Of a DNA stretch of 64,000 nucleotides, positions 47,901 to 56,987 are shown piece by piece; positions within the stretch are counted from its first letter, which is position 1, and each line of letters starts with the position of its first letter. The notes beneath the pieces were generated by a model. That model was not told the origin of the DNA. It saw only the letters and a list, made by a program, of their open reading frames with translations, and ran no database searches. This stretch comes from Xenorhabdus miraniensis (GTDB lineage Bacteria; Pseudomonadota; Gammaproteobacteria; Enterobacterales; Enterobacteriaceae): NCBI RefSeq assembly GCF_002632615.1, contig NZ_NITZ01000002.1, positions 314,753 through 378,752 on the forward strand, read 5' to 3'. A program made the position numbers and the translations under genes.

Positions 47901-48336
47901 AATCCTTGATTCCCGCATCGGGCAAGATTTTCCTTTACCGACTTATGCTACACCTGGCTCTGCGGGTTTAGATTTACGTGCTTGTCTGGATAATGCAGTG
48001 GAACTGGCTCCCGGCCAGACTGAACTTCTGCCAACCGGAATCGCTATCCATATCGCGGATGAACAATTAGCTGCGGTTATTCTTCCTCGCTCTGGATTAG
48101 GTCACAAACACGGCGTTGTTCTGGGTAATTTGGTAGGTCTTATTGACTCTGATTATCAGGGGCAATTGATGGTTTCAGTTTGGAACCGTGGTGATAAAAC
48201 ATTCACCATCGAACCCGGCGAGCGCATCGCCCAAATGGTTTTCGTGCCCGTTGTACAGGCTGAATTTAATTTGGTTGAAGACTTCGAAACCAGTAAACGC
48301 GGTGTTGGTGGTTTTGGTCATTCCGGTCGTCAATAA
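47878..48336 (+). CDS. dut: dUTPase
   Basis: A 152-residue trimeric dUTPase with the five family motifs, including [31 protein letters not shown] and the C-terminal [12 protein letters not shown]. It hydrolyses dUTP to dUMP. The start overlaps the end of coaBC; ATG 47881 is an equally good start. Confidence 0.96.
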   Translation: MMKKIDVKILDSRIGQDFPLPTYATPGSAGLDLRACLDNAVELAPGQTELLPTGIAIHIADEQLAAVILPRSGLGHKHGVVLGNLVGLIDSDYQGQLMVSVWNRGDKTFTIEPGERIAQMVFVPVVQAEFNLVEDFETSKRGVGGFGHSGRQ

Positions 48337-48497
48337 CTTTCCATAGAGCCTGATACCGTCAACCGATTTTCATATTTTTTGCCCACAATGTTTTTTCCTG
48401 AAGCTGTTTTTGCCAGCAATCACATCTTTCAGGAATGACATTGTGGCGAGAAATAGCTGGATTTGTTTTTGCTGTTTTAGCAGGGGTCTTATCAGAC

Positions 48498-49097
48498 ATG
48501 GCAGAAAAAGAACGTACAAAGAAGAAAAACAGGCGTGAAGAAATTTTGCAGGCACTAGCGCATATGTTGGAGTCCAGTGATGGCAGCCAGCGTATTACTA
48601 CGGCAAAACTTGCCGCAAGCATTGGTGTTTCTGAAGCTGCACTTTACCGTCATTTTCCCAGCAAAACCCGGATGTTTGACAGCCTGATTGAGTTTATTGA
48701 AGACTCCTTAATTTCACGCATCAACCTGATCCTGCAAGATGAGAAAGACACCATTGCCCGCATTCGGTTAATCCTAATCCTAATTTTAGGCTTTGCGGAG
48801 AAAAACCCTGGATTAACCCGCATCATGACTGGTCATGCGCTGATGTTCGAACAGGATAGGCTACAAGGCCGCATCAACCAGCTATTTGATCGCATTGAAG
48901 CACAGCTTCGTCAGATCTTAAAAGAGAAAAAAATCCGTGATGGTCAGGGATTCAATTATGATGAGACCATATTGGCATCACAGTTGCTGGCGTTTTGTGA
49001 AGGGATGCTCTCCCGTTTTGTCCGCTCTGAATTTCGCTATCGCCCAACAACCGAGTTTGAAATACGCTGGCCATTGATATTGACCCAACTGCAATAG
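48498..49097 (+). CDS. slmA: Nucleoid occlusion factor SlmA
   Basis: A 199-residue TetR-family protein starting [20 protein letters not shown]. The [23 protein letters not shown] and the FtsZ-interacting helical domain match E. coli SlmA. It blocks FtsZ assembly over the nucleoid. The frame is open from 48435, but the E. coli-like start at 48498 is preferred. Confidence 0.95.
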   Translation: MAEKERTKKKNRREEILQALAHMLESSDGSQRITTAKLAASIGVSEAALYRHFPSKTRMFDSLIEFIEDSLISRINLILQDEKDTIARIRLILILILGFAEKNPGLTRIMTGHALMFEQDRLQGRINQLFDRIEAQLRQILKEKKIRDGQGFNYDETILASQLLAFCEGMLSRFVRSEFRYRPTTEFEIRWPLILTQLQ

Positions 49098-49244
49098 ATT
49101 ATCACTGTACCTAATTGCCTATATTCATATAGGTAATGATGATAACGTGCGGTTTTTTCAGTAAGTTGTGTTAACATGTCCAGCGAGTTGAGTTCGCTGC
49201 AAAGTCACTCAATGATGGTATCACTATCGCAATCAGTACCACAT

Positions 49245-49334
49245 AGTGTTAATACACAGAATAGTGTTAATGCACAGAATAGTGTTTAATGCACAGAATG
49301 GTGTGTAATGTACAGAATAGTGTGTAATGTGCGG
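49245..49334. repeat. Five degenerate 18-19-bp tandem repeats
   Basis: Units of the form AGTGTTAATGCACAGAAT repeat about five times between slmA and pyrE, with a few substitutions and one-base insertions. The last copy is partial. I see no coding potential. Confidence 0.8.
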
Positions 49335-49438
49335 ATGCCATTTCTACTACTCACCCCGCCCACCCTTGGGCGAGGGATTTTTTTCATCTGGTCTTATTAA
49401 TTACCAACTACCATTACCAACTACCAACGCTTACACCA

Positions 49439-50080
49439 TCAGATACCGTATTCTTTGCGATAAGCTTCCAACGCTTCCAGATGAATTTGCATCTCTGGAT
49501 TTTCACGCAAGTAGCTTACCAAGTCATTCAGAGTGATGATGGAAAAAACCTGACATTGATAGTCACGCTCAATTTCCTGAATAGCTGAAAGCGTCTCACG
49601 TCCACGTTCCTGACGATCCAGACACAAAATCACACCAGACAGCGTTGCTCCGTGCTGCTTAATAATTTCCATTGATTCACGAATTGCTGTCCCTGCTGTA
49701 ATGACATCGTCCACAACGACGACATTGCCTTGCAGTGGGCTGCCAACGAGCGCTCCGCCTTCACCATGATTTTTGGCTTCTTTGCGGTTAAAACAATAAG
49801 GCATATCGATATCATGATGTTGCGCTAATCCCACAGCAGTAGTGGTCGCAATCGTGATCCCTTTATAAGCCGGCCCAAACAACAAATCACACTTAATTTC
49901 ACTATCCAGCAGTGCTGCTGCATAGAAACGACCAATCAACGCCAAATCACGTCCGGTATTAAACAAACCTGCATTGAAAAAATATGGGCTTTTTCGACCT
50001 GATTTCAGCGTAAATTCGCCAAATTTCAGTACCTGTTTTTTCAGTGCCAGCTCAATAAATTCGCGCTGATAGGCTTTCAT
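49439..50080 (-). CDS. pyrE: Orotate phosphoribosyltransferase PyrE
   Basis: A 213-residue protein with the PRPP-binding motif [16 protein letters not shown] and [17 protein letters not shown]. It converts orotate to OMP in pyrimidine synthesis. AGGAG lies upstream of ATG 50080. It follows rph across an attenuator, the arrangement known in E. coli. Confidence 0.97.
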   Translation of the reverse strand: MKAYQREFIELALKKQVLKFGEFTLKSGRKSPYFFNAGLFNTGRDLALIGRFYAAALLDSEIKCDLLFGPAYKGITIATTTAVGLAQHHDIDMPYCFNRKEAKNHGEGGALVGSPLQGNVVVVDDVITAGTAIRESMEIIKQHGATLSGVILCLDRQERGRETLSAIQEIERDYQCQVFSIITLNDLVSYLRENPEMQIHLEALEAYRKEYGI

Positions 50081-50120
50081 TGGAGTTTCTCCTCATTGAT
50101 TTTTACTATATTGCAGACAT

Positions 50121-50146
50121 AAAAAAGGCGACTGTTCAGCCGCCTG
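50121..50146 (-). terminator. pyrE attenuator (rph-pyrE intercistronic terminator)
   Basis: The minus-strand stem GGCGGCTG/CAGTCGCC, with one G-U pair, is followed by six T residues. It lies between the rph stop (50156) and pyrE. In E. coli, ribosomes translating rph control this terminator in response to UTP level; spacing here fits the same mechanism. Confidence 0.85.
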
Positions 50147-50155
50147 ATAAATTTA

Positions 50156-50899
50156 TTATTTTAATGGTTCTTGTTCCAAGGCATCCCGCTGCGCTTCAAA
50201 AATAGTTGCCAATCCCTCTTTAGCCAGAGAGAGCAGTGAGAGCAGTTCATCATGGCTGAAGGGTTCACCTTCCGCCGTGCCCTGCACTTCAATCATTCTG
50301 CCATCATCCATCATGACAATGTTCATATCAGTTTCAGCCGCAGAGTCCTCGACATACTCCAGATCACAACGGCCTTCGCCTTCAACGATACCGACAGACA
50401 CTGCCGCAACCATCGCTTTCAGTGGGCTTTCTTTCAGCTTGCCATCCGCAACCAGCTTATTCAGGGCATCGACCAGTGCCACACAAGCGCCAGAGATAGC
50501 GGCGGTACGAGTACCACCATCTGCCTGAATCACATCACAATCCAGCGTAATAGTGAATTCACCCAACTTTTTCAAATCCACCGCAGCACGCAGCGAACGT
50601 GCGATCAAGCGTTGGATTTCCATCGTACGGCCAGTTTGCTTACCTTTGGCAGCTTCGCGTGCATTACGGCTATTGGTCGCCCGTGGCAACATGCCGTATT
50701 CGGCTGTGATCCAACCCTGCCCTTGGCCTTTCAGGAAACGTGGAATTCCTTCTTCAACGGAGGCATTACACAACACTTTGGTATCCCCAAATTCCACCAG
50801 AATCGAGCCTTCTGCATGTTTGGTGTAATGACGGGTCATTTTAATAGGACGCATCTGCCCTGCTGCTCTTCCCGCCGGACGCTTTCCTACTAAGCTCAT
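50156..50899 (-). CDS. rph: Ribonuclease PH
   Basis: A 247-residue phosphorolytic 3'-5' exoribonuclease. [38 protein letters not shown] and the catalytic-site region [16 protein letters not shown] are intact. It trims tRNA 3' ends. The N-terminus is a few residues longer than in E. coli ([11 protein letters not shown]). Its translation is likely coupled to pyrE attenuation. Confidence 0.96.
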   Translation of the reverse strand: MSLVGKRPAGRAAGQMRPIKMTRHYTKHAEGSILVEFGDTKVLCNASVEEGIPRFLKGQGQGWITAEYGMLPRATNSRNAREAAKGKQTGRTMEIQRLIARSLRAAVDLKKLGEFTITLDCDVIQADGGTRTAAISGACVALVDALNKLVADGKLKESPLKAMVAAVSVGIVEGEGRCDLEYVEDSAAETDMNIVMMDDGRMIEVQGTAEGEPFSHDELLSLLSLAKEGLATIFEAQRDALEQEPLK

Positions 50900-51024
50900 A
50901 GTGTTATCTCCGCTGTTAAAACATTATTGGGGGCGCATTATACGGCCTAAAGCGGCGAATGCCTATCCTGCATCTACATGGAGCGCTATAATCTGCCCAT
51001 CATTTTATAAATTGGGAACGAATT

Positions 51025-51888
51025 ATGATCCGTAGTATGACTGCTTTTGCACGGCGAGATATCAAGGCAGATTGGGGAAACGCAGCTTGGGAACTACGCT
51101 CTGTCAATCAGCGTTACTTGGAAACTTATATTCGCCTGCCAGAGCAATTCAGAAGCCTTGAACCTGTCATCCGTGAGCGCATTCGTTCCCGTCTGACTCG
51201 CGGAAAAGTGGAATGTAACCTGCGTTTTGAACTGGATACCTGTGCTCAAGGCTCGTTAATTCTGAATGAAAAACTGGCAAAACAACTGGTCGAAGCCGCA
51301 AGCTGGGTTAAACAACAAAGTAATGAAGGTGAAATTAACCCGGCAGATATTCTGCGCTGGCCGGGTGTCATGTCTGCCGAAGAGCAAGATCTGGATACCA
51401 TCAGCACACAATTACTGGCGGAGTTAGATCTGACATTGGATGCGTTTATCCAAAGCCGAGAAACCGAAGGGCAGGCACTTAAGGCACTTATCGAACAGCG
51501 TTTGGATGCGGTCACCGTGGAAGTGGTTAAAGTCCGCGAACAAATGCCAGCAATCCTGCAATGGCAACGTGAACGCTTACAGACCAAGCTGGAAGAAGCA
51601 CAAATTCAGTTAGAGAATAACCGTCTTGAGCAAGAGCTGCTTTTGCTAGCGCAGCGCATTGATGTAGCGGAAGAGTTGGATCGTCTGGATGCCCATGTCA
51701 AAGAGACGCGTAATATCCTGAAGAAGAAAGAAGCCGTCGGCCGTCGATTGGATTTTATGATGCAGGAATTTAACCGCGAATCAAATACATTGGCGTCAAA
51801 ATCAATTAATGCGGATGTGACGAATTCAGCGATTGAATTGAAAGTCCTGATTGAGCAGATGCGCGAGCAGATTCAGAATATTGAATAA
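51025..51888 (+). CDS. yicC: YicC-family endoribonuclease
   Basis: A 287-residue protein starting MIRSMTAFARRDIKADWG, with the C-terminal DUF1732 segment GRRLDFMMQEFNRESNTLAS. It matches E. coli YicC in length and is divergent from rph, as expected. YicC has been described as an RNase involved in small-RNA turnover. Confidence 0.94.
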   Translation: MIRSMTAFARRDIKADWGNAAWELRSVNQRYLETYIRLPEQFRSLEPVIRERIRSRLTRGKVECNLRFELDTCAQGSLILNEKLAKQLVEAASWVKQQSNEGEINPADILRWPGVMSAEEQDLDTISTQLLAELDLTLDAFIQSRETEGQALKALIEQRLDAVTVEVVKVREQMPAILQWQRERLQTKLEEAQIQLENNRLEQELLLLAQRIDVAEELDRLDAHVKETRNILKKKEAVGRRLDFMMQEFNRESNTLASKSINADVTNSAIELKVLIEQMREQIQNIE

Positions 51889-51920
51889 CGTTTCTTAGCA
51901 TTTCAGAGAAAATCATAAAG

Positions 51921-51951
51921 CCAGATGTATATTGTTATATCTGGTTTTTTT
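51921..51951 (+). terminator. Terminator after yicC
   Basis: The stem CCAGAT/ATCTGG with an AT-rich inner stem is followed by seven T residues. Confidence 0.8.
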
Positions 51952-51996
51952 GTTATCAGGGAATTGCAGAGCGAATCACAATAGCGCATGATTGGC

Positions 51997-52047
51997 GTGT
52001 ACCCAGAGGTGTACCCATAGAATATTCATAAAACCATTTTGGGTACA
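51997..52047. repeat. Integrase arm-site-like repeats
   Basis: GTGTACCCA occurs directly at 51997 and 52009, and inverted as TGGGTACA at 52040, just upstream of the integrase remnant. Short direct and inverted copies next to an int gene resemble arm-type binding sites at an attachment site. No core att duplication was located. Confidence 0.45.
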
Positions 52048-52076
52048 TCCCTACTTTTTTCATTGGAGATTGCATA

Positions 52077-52289
52077 ATGCCAAAACTCACTGATAAAGAG
52101 ATCAGGGCGTGGATAAAGTCAGGTGAAAGATTCGAAGGGAAAGCGGACGGTAACGGACTATATTTACGTTTTAGAGAAATTGACCGAATTCCATCATGGC
52201 GTTTCAGGTATAAATTGGCTGGAAAGTCTAGGACTATGAATTTGGGAACATATGCTGACTTATCGCTAGCCAATCTCAATATCTGGTGA
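52077..52289 (+). pseudogene. Truncated P4-type tyrosine integrase (N-terminal arm domain)
   Basis: The 70-residue frame MPKLTDKEIRAWIKSGERFE through SWRFRYKLAGKSRTMNLGTY matches the DUF4102 arm-binding domain of P4-family integrases. It stops after LANLNIW, before the catalytic R-H-R-Y domain, so it cannot recombine DNA. GGAG precedes the ATG. Confidence 0.85.
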
Positions 52290-52507
52290 AAAAGGGGCTG
52301 AAATGCCCCAATCAGAGATTATTGAAAGATGGCTCGTTATTGCTGATCACTCAAACACTGGACGGGACAATCACGGGTGCTCAGACCATCAAGCCGAATG
52401 GAGAAAAACACCTTGTTTTCGGTACGCAGAAGAAAAGCAGTTTTATCCCTGTATCAGAGATAACCGGAACGCCGGGCACAATCATCATTACCGAGGGGTA
52501 TTGGTAA
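52286..52507 (+). pseudogene. Toprim primase fragment of a satellite element
   Basis: The frame reads LLLITQTLDGTITGAQTIKP, then GEKHLVFGTQKKSSFIPVSE and TPGTIIITEGYW, the central part of the Toprim-like primase often fused or adjacent to DUF927 helicases in P4-like elements. It ends abruptly inside the EGYA-type Toprim motif, where a deletion joins it out of frame to DUF927 sequence. Confidence 0.6.
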
Positions 52508-53249
52508 TGATGGCAGCGAAGGCTATCTCATTATCAAGCTACGTCAGGAAGGAACAGGAAAATGTATTGTTGAAGCGCTTCCACGCCGTGAAATCGGGAT
52601 GCCTGTAGGTTGGGCAAGATTGCGTTCGCGGGGAATGAACATCACCGTAAAAAACAGTCTGCTGCCTATTTTAGCTGAACATCTGCAACGCAGTGGCGAT
52701 CGCCGTGAATGGATTGTGACACAGAAGGCAGGCTGGCACTGTGGAGCATATGTCATGCCGGATGGTGAAATCATCGGTCAGCCCTATATGCCCGTAGCGT
52801 TCAGTGGTGGCACATCAGCCATTGTCGGTTATGTGGTCAGAGGAACAACCGAAGAGTGGAAAATACACGTTGCGTCATTGCTGCAAGGCAACCGCTCAAT
52901 GATGCTGTGCGTACTGATGGGATTGTCTGCACCGCTTAACTCACTGACAGGAGGTACCTACGGCAGGCCAAATGGTGATATTGATACATCATACGCCATG
53001 AGAATTAGCGATCTTGCCGGGTATCTGGTGCATAACCGCCGTAATGACGGACAGGCGGAATATCACATTATCCCCAGTGTATTTGAAGCAGAAATATTAC
53101 AGGGATTACAGAAGAAATCCGGCTTTGAAGCCTTAGAAGAGGCCGGAATGTTGGTTAAAGCGGAGAAAGACCGTTTTATCAGTAAAACCATTTCAGTGAA
53201 TGGCACTCAGGGGCGGTTTGTGGTGCTGATTTTCAGGGATGAGGATTGA
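52503..53249 (+). pseudogene. DUF927 helicase fragment with internal deletion
   Basis: From 52503 the frame reads GNDGSEGYLIIKLRQEGTGK, and from 52599 MPVGWARLRSRGMNITVKNS, matching the DUF927 N-terminus. After GLSAPLNSLTGG it jumps to a C-terminal segment (ISDLAGYLVHNRRNDG). The Walker A/B ATPase core is missing, so the protein cannot be a working helicase. The open frame from 52599 would still encode about 216 residues. Confidence 0.65.
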
Positions 53250-53273
53250 CACTCACGCAGGAGAAAAAACATT

Positions 53274-53570
53274 GGGATAACGGGATATTGGGATAATAGA
53301 AAGCAATTTTAATATATATCAGATAGTTATAAATATTTTGATTATCCCGTATTATCCCGCTCTATCCCGTAATATTCTGTGATCACAAATAAAGCGATAT
53401 TGTGACAGTGGACGTTATCCCGAAAAGGATTTTTCTCTGGCAGGTTATAATTTATTGAATTTTAAATGATTTAAATTAGTGACATGATGTTACGGGATAG
53501 ACTGGGATAATATGGGATAAAGTAACACAATGAAATATATAATAAATATGTCATTTACCCCGTTATCCCG
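53274..53570. repeat. Array of GGGATA/TATCCC motifs
   Basis: About eleven copies of GGGATA or its complement lie in 300 AT-rich bases, often as GGGATAA or TATCCCG and often two or three close together, in both orientations. This looks like an iteron or protein-binding array belonging to the satellite element. No gene is seen in this stretch. Confidence 0.6.
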
Positions 53571-53628
53571 TGAAAATCTGTGCAGTTATATAAAAATAAT
53601 CGATAGTGACGGTTATGTTTTTTCAGCT

Positions 53629-53670
53629 CTCCGAGCTATCGGGTTAATGTATTAGCCCGATAGCTCGGAG
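53629..53670. terminator. 20-bp inverted repeat downstream of the PAAR gene
   Basis: CTCCGAGCTATCGGGTTAAT and its near-perfect complement (one G-T pair) are separated by two bases. It lies 24 bases beyond the stop of the last minus-strand gene of the T6SS array and probably ends that transcript. There is a T run on the left side (53617-53623), read as A on the minus strand, so termination in that direction is not classical. Confidence 0.5.
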
Positions 53671-53694
53671 ATGACAAGCGCAGCGCGTCAGTGT

Positions 53695-53958
53695 CTAAGC
53701 AAGGAACGTTTCCTGGCTGGCAATCAGTTTTGCACCACATGCCGTCTGCATACCTTCCAATGCGATTGGTTTTCCTTGATGCTTTAAGTCACCACTGCCT
53801 TCTACAATCGGAAAAACCCCTTTGCATTTTGGGCAGGTCACTAAGTCACCTTTAGCTGCAATCGGAACCCTCTGATAAACATATCCGTCAATAGCGGTAA
53901 TGACTTTACCACCATGATCGGTTGCATCGTTTAATCGGATAATGGCTTTACCTAGCAT
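53695..53958 (-). CDS. PAAR-domain protein
   Basis: An 87-residue PAAR protein. It has LNDATDHGGKVITAI, VPIAAKGDLVTCPKCKGVFP-type segments (here RVPIAAKGDLVTCPKCKG) and the final ACGAKLIASQ. PAAR proteins sharpen the VgrG spike of the type VI secretion system and carry effectors. It lies two bases after an Imm52-like gene. It is almost identical to the copy at 56722-56985, showing recent duplication. Confidence 0.9.
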   Translation of the reverse strand: MLGKAIIRLNDATDHGGKVITAIDGYVYQRVPIAAKGDLVTCPKCKGVFPIVEGSGDLKHQGKPIALEGMQTACGAKLIASQETFLA

Positions 53959-53960
53959 AG

Positions 53961-54701
53961 TTATACCTCAGAGTATAATGGTAATATTCCCAAATCTCGC
54001 AAGCAAATCTCAATATCATTGGCCTTGTTGATATGATTTTGGTTTTCGATGTTAAAAATCTCTTTTGTCGTAATAATTAATGAGCCTTTTTCACCATTTT
54101 TATCAGTAACAGATATTATTTCTTCTGCCATTGGAACTAAGGCATAATCTATTTTTATTGGTAAATAAAGCATCCAGCCTGCATGTATTCTATCTGGAAA
54201 AACTTGCTTTTGTTTTAAAGAGTAACCTTTGATATCCGTCATGATGAATGGAGAACATCTCTGCGAAATTAAATTTTTTATAAAGTCAATAAATCTTGAT
54301 GAATTGAATTTTTCTTTTTCAAGAGTAAGGCTAATAGATATATTTGTTTTTCCTAATCTATTCGGGTTTGAATAAACATCATCTCGGCACATATACATAA
54401 TAGTATTTTTCTTTTTCACATCTCCAGGAACATCAAATAACGTTTTTATTATGGACTTCATATTTTCATCAAAATCTTTTTTATACCATTCAATGGCATA
54501 ATCAGTTAATCCATTTTCATTAAACACATTATTTTCTTGAATTTCTTTTAAAGTATACCCTGGTAAATGCCAACCGCTTGAACTATTACTAAGTTTATTA
54601 ATTTCTTTCATTATCTGATACGTATCTGACAACACTAACTCAGGTGTTATTTCCTCTCTAAGATCATAAAATAGTTTCATTCTTGGATGTATAAATGACA
54701 T
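53961..54701 (-). CDS. Imm52-like immunity protein (copy 3)
   Basis: About 246 residues from ATG 54701 (MSFIHPRMKLFYDLREEITP), chosen because AGGGG lies upstream; the frame opens at 54731 and overlaps the toxin stop. Three related copies exist (this one, 55431-56180 and 56988-57710). Shared features are GWHLPGYTLKEI near residue 50, VFPDRIHAGWMLYLP and a nearly invariant C-terminus from GSLIITTKEIF onward. The gene follows a Tox-REase-5-like toxin, so it should bind and neutralise that toxin. The Imm52 name is by resemblance. Confidence 0.65.
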   Translation of the reverse strand: MSFIHPRMKLFYDLREEITPELVLSDTYQIMKEINKLSNSSSGWHLPGYTLKEIQENNVFNENGLTDYAIEWYKKDFDENMKSIIKTLFDVPGDVKKKNTIMYMCRDDVYSNPNRLGKTNISISLTLEKEKFNSSRFIDFIKNLISQRCSPFIMTDIKGYSLKQKQVFPDRIHAGWMLYLPIKIDYALVPMAEEIISVTDKNGEKGSLIITTKEIFNIENQNHINKANDIEICLRDLGILPLYSEV

Positions 54702-54727
54702 ATTTAAACCCCTTTTAAATTTTATTA

Positions 54728-55381
54728 TCAAGGCATTAATGTGTTAAATGTTATAATATTAGTAAATCCGAAAGAAGAAAAAGCCCCGGTAAAATATGTA
54801 TAAGAAACGGGCTGTAAAAAATGCCAATGAGACTTTGGGATACTATTTAATGAAGTGCATACTTCATTTTGTCTACTAGCTTGCGAAATCATACTTTCAA
54901 GTCCAGTCATATCTGTCGGTTTTTTTCTAAAGTGTTCATAAAACCACTTAGGTTCACCATCTTCGAAGAATTGATCATATTTAGCCTTAGCCTCAAGAAA
55001 TAAACATTTCCCTGGTTTCCAACCATCAAAATTTACACTTTGGCATAGCCATGTTTCAATTAAGTTTAATTTAGGATTATACATCGTACCGGCAATTTTT
55101 GTTTGATAAGCAATAGTAATTTCAGAATACGATTTCGTAGTTTCCCAAACCATCACAACCTGACCTATTGCCGGGCACTTATCACATTTCTCTCTTGTCG
55201 TACTCATCGCATCGGTTCGGGATTCGGCTTTGTCTTTTTCAGCCGTTTCTTCTTTATCTTTCGTACCTTCCATGATACCAACAGCAACCAATCCTGCTAC
55301 GCAGGCAGCAAGCGTCCATTCAGCAGCAGCTAAAAGAGCAGATCCAGCAGCCGGCGCTCCAAGAACTAAGGGACCTGACAT
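54728..55381 (-). CDS. Tox-REase-5-like T6SS effector (copy 2)
   Basis: A 217-residue protein. The N-terminal ~40 residues form a hydrophobic segment (AAGSALLAAAEWTLAACVAG) followed by a charged linker. The C-terminal domain has CDKCPAIGQVV, VNFDGWKPGKCLFLEAKAKY and PKSHWHFLQPVSYTYF. FDGW and LEAKA give the D...ExK pattern of restriction-endonuclease-fold nucleases, which cut DNA. It is probably delivered by VgrG/PAAR. Its first ~65 residues are nearly identical to the toxin at 57734-58357, while the rest has diverged. Confidence 0.75.
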   Translation of the reverse strand: MSGPLVLGAPAAGSALLAAAEWTLAACVAGLVAVGIMEGTKDKEETAEKDKAESRTDAMSTTREKCDKCPAIGQVVMVWETTKSYSEITIAYQTKIAGTMYNPKLNLIETWLCQSVNFDGWKPGKCLFLEAKAKYDQFFEDGEPKWFYEHFRKKPTDMTGLESMISQASRQNEVCTSLNSIPKSHWHFLQPVSYTYFTGAFSSFGFTNIITFNTLMP

Positions 55382-55427
55382 ATCAATTTCTCCTTTTCTG
55401 TTAGTTGGATAATGGATTTACCTGCCA
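55382..55427 (-). pseudogene. PAAR gene 5' remnant fused to the toxin leader
   Basis: From ATG 55427 the minus strand reads MAGKSIIQLTEKEKLI into the toxin start. The first codons and the upstream bases copy the PAAR gene start (MAGKAVIRLN), then join the toxin's ribosome-binding region. The rest of the PAAR gene has been deleted, a recombination scar between Imm52 copy 2 and toxin copy 2. Confidence 0.6.
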
Positions 55428-55430
55428 TAA

Positions 55431-56180
55431 TTATATCTCTGCGATTAGTGGTAATAACTGCAAATCACGCAAGCAAATCTCAATATCATTGGCCTTGTTG
55501 ATATGATTTTGGTTTTCTATGTCAAAGATCTCTTTTGTCGTAATAATTAAAGAGCCTTTGTCACCATTTTTATCAGCGACAGATATTATTTCTTCTGCCA
55601 TTGGGAGTAAGGTAGGATCTATTTCTATTGGTAAATAGAGCATCCATCCAGCATACAACCTATCAGGAAAAACTTGCTTTTGCTTTAGCGAGTATCCTCT
55701 TGTATCTACCAATAAAAATGGAGATGAGCGAACGGATATTAAATTACTTAAAAAATCAATAAATTTTTCAAATTTAAATTCATTTCTATCAAGGTTGAGT
55801 CTTATAGATATATTGGATTTTCCTAATCTATTAGGAACGGAATAAACATCATCTTGGCAAATATATGTAATGTCATTTTTCAATTCTACTGAATCATTTA
55901 CATCAGGAGTATCAAATAGTGACTTGATAATTGTCCGATCATCTTTGTCATAACTTTCTATGAATTCATTTAAAGCGTATTCAGTAATGCCATCCTTATT
56001 GAACACATTGTTTTTTATGATTTCCTCTTCGCTATACCCAGGTAAATGCCAACCACGTGAATTATTACTTATTTTATATATTTGATTCATTAGTTGAACC
56101 GTGTCAGCTAATGCTAATTCTGGTGTGACGGATTCTTTAATATCATGAAATAATGCTATTCTTGGGTGTATAACTGGCAT
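55431..56180 (-). CDS. Imm52-like immunity protein (copy 2)
   Basis: A 249-residue paralogue, MPVIHPRIALFHDIKESVTP, with GWHLPGYSEEEI, VFPDRLYAGWMLYLP and the conserved C-terminal block (GSLIITTKEIFDIENQNHIN). The upstream toxin gene survives only as a 3' remnant at 56218-56367, so this is now an orphan immunity gene. It could still protect against toxins of kin or neighbours. Confidence 0.65.
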   Translation of the reverse strand: MPVIHPRIALFHDIKESVTPELALADTVQLMNQIYKISNNSRGWHLPGYSEEEIIKNNVFNKDGITEYALNEFIESYDKDDRTIIKSLFDTPDVNDSVELKNDITYICQDDVYSVPNRLGKSNISIRLNLDRNEFKFEKFIDFLSNLISVRSSPFLLVDTRGYSLKQKQVFPDRLYAGWMLYLPIEIDPTLLPMAEEIISVADKNGDKGSLIITTKEIFDIENQNHINKANDIEICLRDLQLLPLIAEI

Positions 56181-56217
56181 ATATAAATTCCTTTATGTAT
56201 TTAAACTATCTTGATTA

Positions 56218-56367
56218 CTAAGGTAGTACAGTATTAAAAGTTTTAATATTGGAGTATATAGAAAATGCTTTTGTAAAATATGAGTAAGATACAGGTTGTA
56301 GAAAATGCCAATGAGATTTTGGAATACTACCTAATGCCATACATACTCCATTTTGTTTACTTAGCGC
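56218..56367 (-). pseudogene. C-terminal remnant of a Tox-REase-5-like toxin
   Basis: The minus-strand frame reads LSKQNGVCMALGSIPKSHWH, then FLQPVSYSYFTKAFSIYSN and a stop at 56218-56220. It matches the last ~50 residues of the two intact toxins, which contain RQNEVCTSLNSIPKSHWHFL. The catalytic D...ExK part is gone; unrelated DNA begins at about 56365. Confidence 0.75.
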
Positions 56368-56579
56368 AATTACAGAGTGGCGATCTGTCTGGACTCAAGC
56401 GTAACCAACAACTATTTGGTGATGCCCGTTGCACACCAGAAGAATACAACAAAGTGGTAGAAACCTTCACCAGAAATCCAGAACCACCGGGCAAAGTCAT
56501 GAAATGGGTATGCCGCAACAATTGGGATTACCTAGATTTAAAGACATACCCTCTGGAACTTACACCAAATAGAAGCTAA
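56280..56579 (+). other. Unrecognised plus-strand frame crossing a recombination junction
   Basis: A 99-codon frame. Its first ~28 codons are antisense to the toxin remnant. From about 56365 it reads new sequence (LAQLQSGDLSGLKRNQQLFG, then ARCTPEEYNKVVETFTRNPE and YPLELTPNRS) with protein-like composition. This part may be the C-terminal piece of another inserted gene. I do not recognise the family, and expression is doubtful. Confidence 0.3.
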
Positions 56580-56721
56580 GTGCAGGAGACTCTGGACAGG
56601 AAATTACGATTTGACATGTACCAGATGAGGCCAAATCGTAAATTTCTGTTGGATGTTATATAGGGATAATCAGCTAGAAGTGACTGAACTCGAAGCTGAT
56701 TTTTTTCCTACACAATAAATA

Positions 56722-56985
56722 TCAAGCGCAAAACCCACCTTGACTGGTAATCAGTTTTGCGCCACAGGCCGTTTGCATACCATTTAATGCAATGGGTTTT
56801 CCCTGATGTTTTAAGTCATCACTGCCTTCCACAATAGGAAAAATTCCTTTACATTTTGGACAGATCACTAAATCACCTTTAGCGGCAATCGGAACCCCTT
56901 GATAAACATATCCGTCAATAGCGGTAATGACTTTACCGCCATGATCAGTTGCATCGTTTAACCGGATAACGGCTTTACCTGCCAT
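56722..56985 (-). CDS. PAAR-domain protein
   Basis: An 87-residue PAAR protein: MAGKAVIRLNDATDHGGKVI, GVPIAAKGDLVICPKCKGIF and ACGAKLITSQGGFCA. It starts two bases after Imm52 copy 1, so toxin, immunity and PAAR genes form one compact module read in that order. It probably caps the VgrG encoded at 59194-61212 and loads the adjacent effector. Confidence 0.9.
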   Translation of the reverse strand: MAGKAVIRLNDATDHGGKVITAIDGYVYQGVPIAAKGDLVICPKCKGIFPIVEGSDDLKHQGKPIALNGMQTACGAKLITSQGGFCA

Positions 56986-56987
56986 AG

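Noticed and set aside
49245..49334. CRISPR array
   Set aside because: The repeats are directly adjacent and degenerate with no unique spacers and no cas genes. The same reasoning excludes 13762-13800 and 53274-53570.
50252..50893. 213-codon plus-strand frame opposite rph
   Set aside because: Shadow of the conserved rph gene; no independent support.
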